Numbered from the stretch's first letter, positions 37,483 through 50,129 are shown. The stretch is DNA of 64,000 bases from Chrysoperla carnea (GCF_905475395.1 NC_058337.1:115748368-115812367); one strand, 5' to 3'. A program made the numbers and translations. Notes: generated by a model not told the origin, from the letters alone.

Positions 37483-37972
37483 TCACTACATAGTATAAAA
37501 TAAAGTCGCTTTTTCTGTTCCTATGTCCCTATGTCCCTAAGTAAGCTTAAATATTTGAAACTACGCAACGGATTTTGATGCGGTTTTTTTTTAATAGATA
37601 GAGTGATTCAAGAAGAAGGTTTTTATGTATAATACATCCATATTATAGTAGAGTAAGGGGTTGAAATAGGGGTTGAAAGGGATATGCTTCAAAAACTAAA
37701 AAAGTTGTGCATCGATTAAGCTGAAATATTGACACGATATACAACCAGCTTCAAAGATCTATTGTTTTTATATACTTTTAAATTTCGGAGGGTAGAAAGG
37801 TGTAGCGAGAAAGTGGGAAGGAATTATCGAATATTTACAAATATACCTAAGTGGGGTATCAAATAAAAGAGCATGACGTGTACATTACAAAACTGTTATC
37901 CCACGTAAGGAAATGTGGAGGGAGGGGTGCAAGTGGGGATGTTGCCCAGCAAAGCGGGTAGTTCACAGCTAG
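37483..37972 (+). mobile_element. Short non-autonomous Helitron, apparently complete
   Basis: It starts TCACTACATAGTATAAAA and ends CTAG, with a hairpin (GCCCAGC, then GCGGGT, 37944-37959) 10 nt before the end. It sits between A (37482) and T (37973), the standard Helitron target, with no target duplication. At about 490 bp it has no Rep/helicase. The interior includes CTATGTCCCTATGTCCCTA, AACGGATTTTGATGCGG and a G-rich 3' half. Confidence 0.75.
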
Positions 37973-37974
37973 TA

Positions 37975-38081
37975 GTTTATACGCCATTGTACCATAAAAA
38001 AACGTCCTTAATATAATCGAAAGACTTTGACATTTAAATTTGTATATACAAAATTTAGTAAATAAACAAATAATAAATAAG
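37975..38081 (+). repeat. Direct repeat, right copy
   Basis: It is a diverged copy of 37188-37291, sharing ACGCCATTGTA, GAAAGACTTTGAC and ATACAAAATTTAGTAA. The two copies enclose the SINE-like and Helitron insertions. Confidence 0.75.
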
Positions 38082-39396
38082 TATATGTCCATGATAAAAG
38101 ATGATTCTTGGAAAATTGTAATTCGAATGAATATGCCTATTTGATTTATTTTTTCATTGACAAGTACACACTAGTATAATATGTATATTTGTAAATGATT
38201 ATCCCTGATAGTTTGGTAATACATAGCTTTTCAGGACAAAAGGAAAAAAACTAATGTAGATTTTTTTTATACAAAGTTGTAAAGTAAACAACTTGTTTTT
38301 GTTTTTCCAATACTCGTATTTTTTTATTTAATTTTCATGGCGTGTGTATGAACCAGTTGTATAGACAGATAGGTACATGTATGTAAGTAAAATTATTACA
38401 CATTAGTCATCATACAGGCGATTTGTTTTTCCATTTCCAAGAAATCAAATATATATTCTTATTATTTAAATGATAATATTATCTGTTAGAAAAATCAACG
38501 GTACAAAAGTACAAAAATGTTATTTTTGTTTATTTATTCATTTAAATATAGATTTCGTGACGTGGATACTAGATCCTTCTCTTAACTGTTTCCTTCGTCT
38601 ATGTTTTGCACCTCAAACTCGCGTTTTTTATGGCAGGGCGCTCGATTCTGCACAAACCACGCTATCTCTTAAGTCGATGGTTTTGTGGATCACCCCCCTC
38701 CCCAGACTTATTTAAAAATTCAAAGAGGTGCAATTTTTGATCAAAAGGCTACCGTTGAGGCCGCCATGTTAATGTATTAATTTTCGAAAACTAACTATAA
38801 TGATTTTAATTCCTTGCGCTTCCACAATAAAAATATAACAATTCTTAATATTCAATGAAAAAATTAAAACCATAAGTTCTTGAATGTTTTGTCTACTCTA
38901 GACTCTAGATTTCAACGTTCCTTTAAGCTTATATAAAATAAAGTTGGTTTTCAATGTTTTGACGTAATTAAATAATAAATAAATAATTACCTATACCTTT
39001 TTTTTATTTAAAATTCAATTTAAGTCCTTAATTACCTATTTACAACAATATAGATGTAAAAAAAAATTATTCATTTATTTTAAGTGACATTTTATGTAGC
39101 CATTTTTCGACTTTGAAAGATTGAATCTAAATTGTTCCTTTTTGAAATAACAATTAATTATTTTTTTAATGAAATTGTCACAAATAAAAAAAAATAAAAA
39201 CAAATCATTTATAAAATAATTATGTCAGTAAAAACGTAAAGCAAGAATGCGAATCAATGGTACGCGTGCCATTTACGGCACGCGAAACAATATTTTGGGC
39301 AAGCCACCGCCCTTCCGGCACTCTGCACTTTTACAAATTATTCCTGCTTAATAACGAACTTTACCTGATTTATAAGTCAACTCTTTTAAAATTTAA

Positions 39397-39902
39397 GGTA
39401 GTACGAGCGCTGAAGCACGTTTATACTTGTGGTTGAAGTAATTTGTACCTTATTTTCAACTTTGATGATGCATTTTTTTTAACTTCATGAATGTAGGTAG
39501 ACTGGCTTGATTTTCGAAATGTTGAAAGCTAAATAATTAAACAAAATTTTCAATTTTCGATATTTTGAAAAATACTCCAGATGTCGAAAAATTTTATTCT
39601 TATACTTTTCCCACACCGTGTCCCCACTACCGTGCTCATACATTCTTAATTAGTCGGGCACAATGAGTTTTTTTGTTTTCAATAATTTATTAAGATTTTA
39701 ACTTTAATTAATTTTTTTTTAAATTTCCACCGATTTGTTTTGGCGAAATCTATGAAAACATATCACCCATCTACTGTTTTCCCATAAAACCAATGTTAAA
39801 TAATCCTACTTTCGAAGTCATTTATTTATTTAAATAATCGGGCAACTTTATATAAAAAATATCAAACTTTTTATCCGAAATTGCCCCGGCGCTCGTACAT
39901 CC
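39397..39902 (+). mobile_element. TTAA-flanked MITE, family M1, copy A
   Basis: The ends are inverted: GGTAGTACGAGCGC at the left and, on the other strand, GGATGTACGAGCGC at the right. TTAA flanks both (39393-39396 and 39903-39906). The TTAA target resembles piggyBac-type elements, although the termini do not start CCC. The body is shared with 46310-46798 and 49448-49836, both inverted relative to this copy. Confidence 0.75.
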
Positions 39903-40671
39903 TTAAAAGACTGTAAATTTTAAATTTCTGATCTAAAATTAATTTGATATTACACAATTTCATAAATACGAACTATGTTTACATATACATTATTACTAAA
40001 TACAGAGTTGATAAAGGTTTTATTTTTTGTAATAAATGTTCACTTATCACTTTAAATGACTCTTTTAATTAAATGAATAAACACACCATACCAATATTGA
40101 TATCAAAATACTAAAATAAAAAAGAACTTTTTTTTTTATTAATTATCTGAAATGTCATGTAAACATAAACACCAAATTTTTTTATTATCTGCAAATTATT
40201 TTAATATGTCTCTAGAATGATCAAATGAGATCTTTGTTCATGTGAAATTATTTGCTATAAATATATTTATTTATACAAAATTTGAGTAGAAGTGAAGATA
40301 ATAATGATGTGACAGTCACGTTCAAAAAATGTGTACATTATAATGTTTTGTCTCCCAATAATGATGGTTCATCATGTTTTGATATAGAGGCTAACAGAAA
40401 ATAAATGTTAAATGTTGCAACTCATAATTATCATATTGAAATTAATAGTTAAGAAAAATATGTTAATAAAAAAGTACACAAATTTTAATTAAGGTTGTTA
40501 AGGCCCTACAGAAAAAAAAACACCATTCAACAAACCATTCAAACTGAAAATTTAATTTTGAGAAATTGTGAAATATGTTAAGACAAATTTTTCAGAAAAT
40601 AAGTTACTATAAATTAACATTAGTCAGTTTTTCCTAAATATTAATTGTAATTTTCATAAGCATAATTTTTA

Positions 40672-40890
40672 TAGCATATATATAAGCAATACATATCAAG
40701 ATATACTAAGTTAAGTCCTAAGTTTGTAACGCTTAAAAATATTGAAGCTACGAAAAAAATTTTGGAATAGGTGTTCATAAAATCATCTAATTAGTCCATT
40801 TTCGGTTGTCTTTCTGTTCGTCTTACAACACGATAACTCAAAACGACAGATATCATGCCGAACAGCGTGCTAAGGATGTAAAAAGTTAGG
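40672..40890 (-). repeat. Dispersed family R1, copy 1
   Basis: On the minus strand it reads ATTAGATGATTTTATGAACA, then CAATATTTTTAAGCGTTACAAACTT, split here by a few changes, then the terminal ATATATCTTGATATGT-like stretch. Copies are at 55334-55560 (-), 57945-58135 (+) and 60060-60260 (+). Confidence 0.65.
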
Positions 40891-41038
40891 TCGAATTCGT
40901 AAATGAGTAATTAGGCGCAAATTGTATAGTATGTATTATATGGAAATACATGGTATTTCAACAATTAACTCAGTCAATTGTTTGTTTTCACTTGTTTTTT
41001 ATAAAAAATTTAAACATAAATTGTTTTTTAGGTAATAA

Positions 41039-41562
41039 ATAAAACAAGTACTTTTGTTTGTTCTTTTAACAATGTTAAATCTTATAAATCCTAAAAATTA
41101 TGGCTTTTCCATAAGTATTAATGTTAATATTCTGAATAATTTTCAGACATTCTAAAATCTTTTAAAAAATTTAATTGTTTCTTCAGTTAATGGTGTTTGT
41201 TTTTCTGTAGTGCCTCGACTACCTTAAAGACATTAAGGTAGAATAATCTAAATTAAATTTTAGATTAAGCGTTTTGTTGGGTTTATCTTCTTTTTTTTTT
41301 ATAAAACAAGTACTTTTGTTTGTTCTTTTAACAATGTTAAATCTTATAAATCCTAAAAATTATGGCTTTTCCATAAGTATTAATGTTAATATTCTGAATA
41401 ATTTTCAGACATTCTAAAATCTTTTAAAAAATTTAATTGTTTCTTCAGTTAATGGTGTTTGTTTTTCTGTAGTGCCTCGACTACCTTAAAGACATTAAGG
41501 TAGAATAATCTAAATTAAATTTTAGATTAAGCGTTTTGTTGGGTTTATCTTCTTTTTTTTTT
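41039..41562 (+). repeat. Exact tandem duplication, 262-bp unit
   Basis: Unit 1 (41039-41300) and unit 2 (41301-41562) are identical by eye over their whole length, apart from the terminal T-run. Each begins ATAAAACAAGTACTTTTG and ends in a poly-T stretch, and each contains the small hairpin ACCTTAAAGACATTAAGGT. There are no ORFs. The high identity means a very recent duplication or an assembly artefact. Confidence 0.9.
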
Positions 41563-43725
41563 TGTAAATAGTTTAAAAACGGATTTGAAGTATGCATTGA
41601 TGGAATTCAAGAGAAAATATGAATCAAATTTTCATGAAAAAAATTTCTTACAATGAAATATTCATGAAAACGTGATGAAAAAAATTGTTTAAATATCCAA
41701 ATTTAAAAAAAAACGCAAGCTTAAAATAATTGCAACATATGAATGTTTTATCGTATTTTTTCAAAGAAATTATTATCAAGTCCTTTAAGTTTTACTTATC
41801 TTTCTAATCTCTTATATATACAAAAAAAAATTTACGCATCCGGAATTATTTATTTTGATCCTAGGATTAGACTTAATATAAAGTATTACCTATTCTGTCT
41901 CAAGTTTGTAGTTTAATTAACTATGATGGAGCTTGAAATACTATATACCGCTCAGAAAATAAGAGAAATAATTTAGATGAGAAAAATGAAAATTCCACGG
42001 TCATTACCAAAAAATCACTAGCCTTGCTTCTAGTTACTTTAGGAACCTCTAATGGTGGAAATTCAGGTCACAGTATTGAGCATATATATTTTCTTATAAT
42101 AGTAAATTTATTCAGCGCTTCCACCATAATTCCTGTACATTTATTGTGTTTTAATCCGGCAGTGATTTAACCTTGTATCCACTGCTAAAATATTATTATT
42201 CTTACTGCTTTGTACTGAGGGCTTTAAGGATAAAAAATGTTATCCTTAAGTTTTTACGAATTTTTGAAGCGTGCATCAATTCTGAAAATTATTTTACAAT
42301 CAATTTATTAAAGACACCCGAAAACTTGTCCATTTCTCTGTAAAATGCGCACACAATCATTACTGAAAGAGTTTTTGTGATCGAGTAATTCATTATCAAA
42401 GCAAAAATGGCACTATTGTTTTTAAACTACTACGAATAATGATTGCACTGACATTTAACCGGTACCATTCGAAACCTGAAACTGCCAGTTTTCAAAACCT
42501 TGCATTTAGTTTTGTAAAATAATGTTTTTCCTTTAATTTTTTTGCTGAGTATAGAATTATCATTATCAGATAAATTCTTCAAGTAGAGAGCACGGTTTAA
42601 TACTGATTATGTAAGATGGTTATTTTAGGAATTATATTAATATTAAATTTTAGTCCCTTGTTGACATTTACTGTCTTTTCTGTACAAATATTGTACTACC
42701 TACTACTCACTACTTAAGAAAATTAAAAACCTTGCAATGTTATGATTGTAGCCCTTTTTCTATTGTTGTCTTAAACTTAAAAATATTAATATATTCATTT
42801 ATTAATCAAATATGTATTTTATGCGTAAAGTATTATGTTCTTGTATATTTAGAAATAATAAAGGAGAGTAGCCTATTATGTACTGGCGCTTAAATTGTAC
42901 CAGCTGGTTTTCTCATAACTGGTGGATTTGACAAATAATGAGAATCGGTACCCTTCAATTGAAAAATTACAAAGAAATTTTTTTCTTAATAATAATAATG
43001 TTTAGTAAACTTACGAAATAAAACAAAAATTGAAAAACATGCAATTAACGATTTAAGAACCTTAATCGATTTATTTACTAAGCTTAATTTTATTTTAAAT
43101 AGACATTTTAAAGTGACATTAAGCATCAGGTCAGAATTATTATTCACGTTTCGTTAGTTAGTTAGTCTACTAATTTAGATAAAAATATAATTTAATATAA
43201 ATAAATTAGACAACGAATTTGACCGAGATAAAAAAATTATTTTGTTTATAAAATCATTTATTGTTAGTATATTATTATTAGCTAAATAATGAGTCTAAAA
43301 AAATGAATTTTTTTTTTGTGTTTGAAAGTAATCGCAAAAGATCATAACACACGATCATGTTTTGTCGCGACAGTTCATTGATCCCATTAAGTGTATATTA
43401 GTTGGTGGTTGGTGTAACAATTTTTTACAGATATTTTTATTAGACGTTTTATTCAACTCTTATCAGTGATTTTTTTTTTTTGTAAATAATCAAAAATGTT
43501 TACAAATAAACAAATAAAAATAGAATAATGCCAGTTTTTGTATTTTAGCTAAACAGTTTATAATTCTAATAAAAGAATCTGGTCTGATGGATTTGTAAAC
43601 GTAGGTATTCGGAAGCACGGTAGTACCCCAAATTGACTAATAGCCTAAAATTATTTAAAAAAAAAATTTATTTTACAATTTTTCGGTGCAATCATGTTAA
43701 AGGCGCTCATTTATCATAATTTGGT

Positions 43726-44088
43726 GATAGAGAAAAATTAAATTATTTGGATTCTGATGACGTCATAAAGTTAAAAAATCCGATTTTTCGATAACCCTGG
43801 CAAATTTGATCAGATCTTATTAGAATTTTTTTTGAAATCCACTAATTTTGGGTCATTCTTATCAGCTGAGATGCCAGCTTTTTGCTAGCTATCGCTTATG
43901 TGCTCTTTTCCGAGACCAGGACTCCACATTCTTGAAACCTATTAGAGCTAGGTTAATTGTGATCACAAATTTGAAAAGAATGACCCAAATTTGGTAGGAT
44001 TACATACTTGGTTGATCAAAATTTTATAAAATTTGGATGTGATAGAGAAAAATTAAATTTTTTGGATTCTGATGACGTCATGAAGTTA
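43726..44088 (+). repeat. Repeat region bounded by two 47-bp direct repeats with a CRE-like core
   Basis: The segments 43726-43772 and 44041-44088 are nearly identical (GATAGAGAAAAATTAAATT, then TTTGGATTCTGATGACGTCA). Between them, AATTTTGGGTCATTCTT and its complement AAGAATGACCCAAATT form an inverted pair. It is probably part of an unclassified element. Confidence 0.65.
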
Positions 44089-44572
44089 ATAAATTTGATT
44101 TTTTTATAATTCAGACTATGATAGAAATGAGAGCAGTGCCAATTTATCATTTACTCAGCTTATGTGGCTACCTAGGGGCGTCCCTCAATCTGCAATTTCT
44201 GTCAATTGAAGAAATTCATTCCGAAAAACCCATTAATATTTTTTAAGGCGATCTTGAAGAGGATTTCAGACGCAGTTGATTTGAGCTATGAAGCTAAATT
44301 ATACTATTTATTAGCACGAAATTAAATTTTTCGTAACAATTCAAGAGACATGTTACTTTCGTCACGTGTTGCGGCTTAAATCCAGCACTGTTATTTTTAA
44401 ATAAATAAATTAAATCATTGATGTTACATAAAATTGAGTGGGTAATAATGTTTTTATGTTTATATTTTAATATAAAGCCCCAATAGCGTTTCATCGACAT
44501 TTTGCTACAATATATTCATACAATTATTGTACAATATGAATTACAATTTTTAATAAAGTATCATATTATCTA

Positions 44573-44643
44573 TTTACCTATTCACACCGTGCGAGTTTAA
44601 TTGGAGGCGTTTCCATGGAAACGATACACTACTTTATTAATAT
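44573..44643 (-). repeat. Dispersed repeat with palindromic GTTTCCATGGAAAC, copy 1
   Basis: The opposite strand of this segment matches 60948-61018 (TTAATAAAGTAGTGTAT, then ACTCGCACGGTG, then GAATAG). The copy here contains the perfect 16-bp palindrome CGTTTCCATGGAAACG (44608-44623), which the other copy has lost. Confidence 0.6.
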
Positions 44644-45569
44644 AATTGTATCGATGCATAGATAATTGTATATATTGCATTTACGGCTTACATTTAACAA
44701 ATAATTTTTGTGTAATTTGGTCTCTTGGTCTCTTATTTTCACAATTTTCAATGCAACAAGTTTAATTTATTGTTATTTTTTAATAATTTCAATTTGACAT
44801 TTACTATAAAATTTACATGTAAAGAATTGCAAATTAGTCCTAACAGCCTCCTTTAATGCCAAAATTGTTCACTTGAAGCGCTGGCATCGATTTTATTGTC
44901 CCTACCATAACTACGCACACAACAAATATACATATTTATATAATACATGTTCTCTTTATATTATTATGATTTGTAAAACACGTTTATTAAATTAATAAAT
45001 GCTGATATAATTACACAAAATGTAATATAATTTTATTTATTTACAATTAAAATTACATATTTTATATAGCTAATAGCTATCTATAATATGTTTGCTATAA
45101 TATAATAAATGACAATATATGGATTGTTGAATCATTTTTGTAACAAATTTTCAAAATATAGTACCATTTTTTTACATTTTGATGTAATTTAATATGCATC
45201 AATAATACATGTTTTATGTACGAGCTGCTATATGCTTTTCGGTGTGGTTAAACTAGTGGTGACTTAAAATTACTTTGATGGATTTCATGAAACCTTTTTA
45301 AAATATACTGAGATTTTATGGTATGAGAGCTAGGCAATGGTACGAAAAAGTGGATTTTAAGACGAGATGGATTTTGGATATTTGTTTTCTTATTGAAATT
45401 AGATTGGGATTTTGGTAACCATTCTCAATAAAAGCTGCGAAAATTGCTAATTTTAAAATTCATTTTCATTTCCTTTAAACTAGGTTTATAAATTATAATT
45501 GCCAGACATTTTTGCCTTTGCTAACAACTAAAAAGTCCAGATATTATTTTAATAATTTAAAAAAAAGGT

Positions 45570-45735
45570 TTCAAATCATTTTAATTTCGGTTGCATTACT
45601 AGCGAGCATCCAGCGTTAGTTGACACATCAACCACTGGTGCGAGACGTAGTTTATTTCTACGATGTAGAGACGAAGTTTGATAATGAAGAAATATCCGAA
45701 ATTCAGCCAGCATAAAATAAACTTTCGTCAAGCTC
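45570..45735 (-). repeat. CTGAGAGCGG-family repeat, copy 2
   Basis: On the minus strand it carries GTTTATTTTATGCTGGCTGA, ACTAACGCTGGAT and AACCGAAATT, matching the copies at 54395-54520 and 35610-35745. Confidence 0.55.
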
Positions 45736-45774
45736 TCTTAATATTATTATCATTTTTGTCTCGCTTTTACTTAA

Positions 45775-46237
45775 GGTAGTACCAGCATGAAATCACTTTT
45801 CGACAGATTTGGCCGAATTTTTTTTCTCGGGTTTATAATAGCTTTATTTATGAATTCCTAAAATTTCATAATTTTTGACCGTTTAGATCGCGAGATATTT
45901 AAAGACAAAGTTCGCGATTTTGAGGGTCATGTCCCATTTAAAGCATGTAAAATGTCCGGTCTCTCCAACTATTTTTTATGATATTATTATATATTGAAGA
46001 AAAAGTAGAAAAAAATGTTTATACAATACAATTCTAAAAAAAAAATTTAGAAATTAATTTTCACTTTCGAGATATTAATTTTGACGTAAATTGATCGAAA
46101 TTGGGACGTTGGCATAATTATTTCCCATTTTAAACGGTCAAAATTTCTGAAACTTTGGGAATTAATAGTAAGCATTATTAAATTCTTAAATTGAATTTTT
46201 CGTTAAATTCTGTCGAAAAAAAAATTGTACCATTGCT
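45775..46237. mobile_element. Fold-back MITE with TTAA flanks
   Basis: TTAA lies at 45771-45774 and 46238-46241. The ends are inverted (GGTAGTACCAGCATG, then TTTTCGACAGA, mirrored at the right by AGCAATGGTAC, then TTTTCGACAGA). The inner arms also mirror (AAAATTTCATAATTTTTGACC against GGTCAAAATTTCTGAAACTT). The terminal GGTAGTAC motif is shared with family M1, so the two families may use the same transposase. Confidence 0.65.
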
Positions 46238-46309
46238 TTAACATAGAAACTGCAAATACCATGCTGGAACATCGTTAATTGCAGATCTAAAATCATTCAA
46301 AAATCGCTA

Positions 46310-46798
46310 TTTTCAAACTTCAAAAGTAGTGTATTTAAAATTGGTCTTATTGGAAAACGGTAGAAAGATGATATGTTTTCATAAATTTCTCTAAAACTAG
46401 TCGGTGGAAATTTAAAAAAAAACTATTTAAATTAAAGTGAAAGCCTTAATTGATTATTGAAAAGAAAAAAACCCGCTGTGCCCGACTAATTAAGGATATA
46501 TGAGCACGGTAGTGGAGACACAAATTAAAAAAAATATATATTTTCAATTTTGATGGTGAATTATGTCAAAATTTGACAATATAAGACGAAAAGGAAGAAT
46601 AATTTTTCAAAATATCGAAAATTGAAAATTTTGTTTAATTATTTAGCTTTCGAAATTTCGAAAACCAAGATCGAAAAATTTTATTCCTATTTTTCGTTTA
46701 CATTCACGAAGTTAAAACAAAATTGATCATCAAAGTTGAAAATAAGGTACAAATAATTTCAACCACAAGTCTAAACTTGCCTTGGCGTTCGTACTGCC
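46310..46798 (-). mobile_element. TTAA-flanked MITE, family M1, copy C (one end missing)
   Basis: The body matches copy A in reverse (TCGGTGGAAATTT, TGTGCCCGACTAATTAAG, GAGCACGGTAGTGG). The right end, GGCGTTCGTACTGCC, is followed by TTAA at 46799-46802. The left terminal repeat is not visible; the fold-back element at 45775-46237 lies close by. Confidence 0.65.
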
Positions 46799-46950
46799 TT
46801 AATCAAAAGACAGATAACTTTAAGCTTGTCGAAACAATTAATTTGCTCGAGATTGCATTTTAACAACTTTTAAACAAATAAATTAAATTTTTGTTAGGTT
46901 ATCGTAAATGGACCCTATGGCTTAAGTATGTCTATCGTGGACAGCCAATT

Positions 46951-46968
46951 TAACCTAACCTAACCTAG
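46951..46968 (-). repeat. Three units of the insect telomere-type repeat TTAGG
   Basis: TAACCTAACCTAACCTA on the plus strand equals about three TTAGG units on the minus strand. With so few units it may be chance. Confidence 0.4.
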
Positions 46969-47639
46969 GTTATCGTATCGTGTCTTACGCAGCCATACTT
47001 AAAAACCTTTTATCAGACTTATATCTTTAGACTAACGTATAAATTATTAATATACAATTTTCAGCCAACAAATAATAAATAAAATTACTGATATTAAAAA
47101 CATGCAAGGTTAATGGTTATCAATATGTTGCTTTAAATAGGCATTAAAATTATTTCAAAAAATAATAATCTGTATAATTTAAAAGTTGCTTAAACATTTT
47201 AGGGGCATAGGTAGTTGAGGCAACGTGAAATTTTTTGTAACCATAATTTTGTAATGTTAAGGACATTCTTCGGGAAAGATAAGAAAAAACTCGTTTTCTT
47301 AGGAAAATCTTAAAATCGTCTATATGCATTCTCATTAATGCCCTTTGTAAGCAGGTAAATTTTTTAATAACACTTACGGTGTTAAATTTATAGATTTGGA
47401 TTGTTAAAGTTTGAGTTGAGCCGTTAAAAGGCTAATATTCTTAAGAAAAATAATATTCATTAATTAAAGTATAAAATATTTTCCTATACAGAAAATTATA
47501 GCAAGCGGCACTGGTTTTTCCATAAAATACAATTAAAGTGATGGAATTGCATGCGTTTGTGTGTTATTTCTTCTATAAGTGTTTCTCTCTAAATCTTTAG
47601 GAATCAATATTTCAAAAAGTTTGATATATATCGAAAAAT

Positions 47640-47682
47640 GTTACTCCTACTCCTACTGCTGTTACTCCTACTCCTTGTCTAA
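47640..47682 (+). repeat. Short ACTCCT minisatellite
   Basis: Imperfect repeats of TTACTCCTACTCCT-type units occur over about 43 bp. Confidence 0.6.
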
Positions 47683-49447
47683 TTTTCCCAAGTTCTAACA
47701 GAATTTATAAATAAAATTCGAAACAAAGTCTCAAGTATGATCATACCATTTACTTTTTGAGTAACTACCTTCTAAGGGTCTGACTCTTATTCTGTGAAAC
47801 AAAAATAACAATTTTTGTTTGAACAAATTTTTAACTATCAAATTTTCAAAACGATAATTTATTTAAAAACAAATAGACTATTACCGAAAATATCTTCCCC
47901 ATACTTTTCTTACAGTTATTAGCCTTAAAAGATTGTAAAATTAGGTATCTAAAATTGAGGTCCACAAGAATTTGCTTTTTTGCGGCAAGGAACAAGGTTC
48001 TACTTTATTGACCATGAAGGTGTCCCCGAATAATAAGGGTGGAAACTTGTTAAAAAATGATCGTGTATAAGTAAAATCTTAGAGTAATGCTTTTATTATT
48101 TTCTCTGATCGAAAAATATCTACTGTCTATTCTCTGACACTTTTAAACTCGGCTAAATAGAGGTTTAAGATTAAAGTTCCTTTGTACCTGTGTGTCTGTC
48201 TGTGGCATTGCAGAATCTAAAAGGATGAATAAATTATTATTTTTTTAATTTTATTTGAAGGTAATTTGATTGTGAGTGTTGAGAGTGTTCTTAGCTTTAA
48301 AGCGCGAGTTTAAGCACGATAACAACTAGAAAAGAGGTGGCGATCTTAAAACGGGTGAGCAGATTTTTTTTTGAAACATAACTAAGAACACTCTGGATCA
48401 AATTATGTTTCAATTAAAGAAATAATCAAAATCGGTTTATCCGTTTAGGATCTCCAAACGCCACAAACGAATCGAACAGACCCGGTTTTATTTCGGGGAT
48501 TCTTTTAATTAAATTTTAATTTAATTTAATTAGAATTTCCAAATTTCTTGACTTTTTTAGGTCTTCAAGATTTTGCAGGTAGATAGCTACTGTGTAATAT
48601 CTTTTTAAAAAAATGAAAAGGAAATGTATTTTTAAATTTGTAAATATAAAATTTCATTTTTGCATAATTTAAAATAAATGCATTTGAATTGTTAAATTAA
48701 AAATAGAAAGAAATGAATAAACAATAATTAATAAATATCATTAAAAAAACCTTGGAATATTGATGGATTCTGAGTTGAATTATTTAAAGATTTTGAAGTG
48801 TATGCAACAATTGAGTAGATAAGTTTAAGCATTTATTTTACTAGTTAAAAAAGAAAGTCATGTGATTAATAATATTGATAAGATAATAATTTTGACCCCA
48901 GAATTATGAAAATTAGGTTTATTTGAACATTGATCCTAACTCAAAATATGAGATTCTCGGATTGTTATAATTTTATTTTTATAGCATTGTTTATAGAACT
49001 TTTTTAACAACCTACGTTAAAAAAAGGGGATACTATAAGTTTAACCACTTTGTCCGTCTGTGTGATTAATTGAAATATTGAAGCTTCCAAATTGATAGAC
49101 CGGTTTCAGTGATTGGTGAAAATCGGTTAAAAGATTTATCAGTTTTTTTTAGTAATTGCCAAGATGTGCATTTTTTAGTAAGCGTAGGTCAAGGCATTAA
49201 ACATTGTTTTTTTGTAAAAATATTGCTGGATTCTAAAATTTTTTCAATAAATTTTTTTATTTATTTTATTATAATGTAATTTTTTTAATACCTATTTGAC
49301 CCAATAACCTTTTCGACGGCCTTTTATAAAATTTTCATTTTTTAAAACTGTTACATTTGATTTTATGATTCATTTGTGAAATTGTATGACTTGAATTTGT
49401 TTGAGTTGAATTGAATAACAAATTACACTTTTTCAGATTTCAATTCA

Positions 49448-49836
49448 GAATGTACGAGCACCAAAGCAATTTTGGATAAAAGGCTTGATTTTTGTTTTAT
49501 ATGAAGTTGGACTAAGTCTAAATTAATTCTGAAAATTTTTGAGGGAGTTTACCGATTATTTAAATAAATAAATGACTTCAAAAGTGTAGGCAACATTAGT
49601 CGGTAAAAATTTAAAAAAAAAAAAAAACTATTTAAATTAAATTTTAAACCTTAATAAATTATTGGAAAAAAACCCGTTGTGCCCGATAAATTAAGGATGT
49701 ATGAGCACAGTAGTGGGGGCACAAATTTAAAAAAATATATTTTTTTAAATTTTGATGGTGAATTATGTTTTAACTCATCATCAAAGTTGAAATATGGTAC
49801 AAATAAGTCTAAAATTTCCTTGGCGCTTGTACTACC
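49448..49836 (-). mobile_element. TTAA-flanked MITE, family M1, copy D
   Basis: The left end GAATGTACGAGCACC and right end GCGCTTGTACTACC are inverted copies. TTAA follows at 49837-49840, and the left flank is TTCA, a one-base decay. The body shares GTCGGTAAAAATTT, GTGCCCGATAAATTAAGGAT and TTTTGATGGTGAATTATG with copies A and C, with an internal deletion relative to A. Confidence 0.7.
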
Positions 49837-50129
49837 TTAACCGAAAAATATATCAGATATTGAAAACTGCGAACAAAATTCACCATATAATTATTTAGCA
49901 AACAAGAACTTTTTTGCTGTTTAAAATTATTAGATGCCGGTGCCCTTAATTTCTATGTACTGCCTTCGTATGCACTATGGGCTTTTATAAAGAATTTAGG
50001 TTGCATTTCGATAGACATGAAGGGAGTAAAAACATGTCTCAAATATTAGAAAGAAATAAAAATTTACATTTTAATATTTTCAATAATTTTTGTAGGAAAC
50101 CCAGACTATGATTCAATTTATATTAATAT

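Noticed and set aside
46951-46968. TTAGG-type repeats as evidence of a telomere
   Set aside because: There are only about three units, with ordinary sequence on both sides; at most a short interstitial match.
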